DNA from: Rappaport israeli
GTDB lineage: Bacteria > Pseudomonadota > Gammaproteobacteria > Cardiobacteriales > Cardiobacteriaceae
DNA length: 64,000 nt
NCBI RefSeq assembly: GCF_001888055.1
Contig: NZ_LXHZ01000026.1
Location: 90,134 to 154,133, forward strand
Direction of reading: 5' to 3'
Made by a program: the position numbers and the translations under genes. Below the pieces are notes generated by a model. It had not been told where the DNA came from. It did not search any database and was given only the letters and a program-made list of their open reading frames with translations. The first letter of the stretch is position 1, and each line of letters starts with the position of its first letter. Of this stretch, positions 63,644 to 64,000 are shown in pieces.

Positions 63644-64000
63644 TTCTCCAACCTAGCTATGAGTTCTTGCATGTCGTGATTGAATCCAAGATTATTGTCA
63701 AAGGTGACAATTTTAACGTAATGTGACGATGAATCTACACCACCATTTTCAACCCAATAATCTATCCGGGTATTTTCAAAGCTGATCGGTTTTAATTCTG
63801 CTTCGGTTATTAACCCATCAGATAGTCTCGCAAACTCATATGAGCTAAGACTGATAATGTATTGGGAAATGATCTTGCCTGCTTCACTCAATGCTTTGTC
63901 ATAATCATTGGTGATGTATTCAATATGGTGGCTAAAATTAACCGTTCCGGAGATGACGAAGTAATAAGCCCCTTCATAATTGTTCAATGTGTCGGAAAGA
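63640..64000 (-). CDS. Hypothetical protein of the element, open at the window edge
   Basis: At least 115 residues (YYFVISGTVNFSHHIEYITN; ends ELIARLEK). No family is recognised. The first in-frame start is a TTG at 63987, but the frame stays open to the window edge (SDTLNNYEG), so the real start may lie beyond. It overlaps the phosphoribosyltransferase gene by ATGA, so the pair is translationally coupled. Confidence 0.6.
   Translation of the reverse strand, partial: LSDTLNNYEGAYYFVISGTVNFSHHIEYITNDYDKALSEAGKIISQYIISLSSYEFARLSDGLITEAELKPISFENTRIDYWVENGGVDSSSHYVKIVTFDNNLGFNHDMQELIARLEK

Overview
The window looks like chromosomal DNA of a low-GC gammaproteobacterium. CmoA/CmoB, RhlB, FimV, LptM, PlsY/LpxK, a bifunctional HisB and fused HisIE all point that way. 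The FimV-TruA pair, a complete SUF operon and the carboxyspermidine route would fit the Cardiobacteriales (Cardiobacterium, Suttonella, Dichelobacter), but that placement is inference. Most genes lie on the + strand. That strand is strongly G/T-rich even inside genes coded on the other strand, so + is probably the leading strand, with the origin to the left.

Layout. 0-0.4 kb: the end of an unknown gene and tRNA-Arg(CCG). 0.5-5.7 kb: an esterase, lptM-lysA and leuC-leuD-leuB. 5.8-9.2 kb: fimV and truA. 9.6-16.8 kb: a complete his operon in the order G-D-C-B-H-A-F-IE. 16.9-24.2 kb: a HugZ-like protein, folB, plsY, lpxK, a glycerophosphodiesterase, and a MoxR/DUF58/TgpA transglutaminase set. 24.3-30.3 kb: the SUF iron-sulfur operon (Rrf2 regulator, sufB, C, D, S, U, T). 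30.5-33.6 kb: alaA, tRNA-Asn, a gene-poor gap, ispB and tRNA-Pro. 33.7-45.2 kb: pgeF, serA, dinB, dgt, rluB, lipA, cmoA, cmoB, rhlB and thrC. 45.2-49 kb: a broken ogt, a BCCT transporter, an undescribed P-loop protein, a lipoprotein and a PhaR-like regulator. 49.2-55.3 kb: a polyamine cluster (speA, carboxyspermidine dehydrogenase, nspC, a phosphoesterase, speB). 55.2-61.5 kb: a nickel/cobalt exporter pair, an H-NS-like protein, a HIT protein, argC, folD, a flavodoxin, a Nudix protein and a flavin reductase. From about 62.15 kb the sequence changes character and carries plasmid/ICE-type genes, including a phosphoribosyltransferase fused to a KfrB-like domain. This looks like the edge of an integrated element that has beheaded a chromosomal lipoprotein gene.

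The biology is mostly core metabolism: lysine, leucine, histidine, serine, threonine, alanine and arginine synthesis, Fe-S assembly, lipid A and phospholipid synthesis, tRNA modification, and a putrescine-to-spermidine pathway that should not need S-adenosylmethionine decarboxylase.

Quality warning. I count about 33 apparent single-base frameshifts, most of them in homopolymer runs, and many in genes that should be essential (plsY, lpxK, sufB, ispB's neighbours). They are most simply read as indel errors in the sequence. I therefore annotate each affected gene over its full length and give the site of each break. The ogt gene is different: its frame is intact but contains an in-frame TAG.
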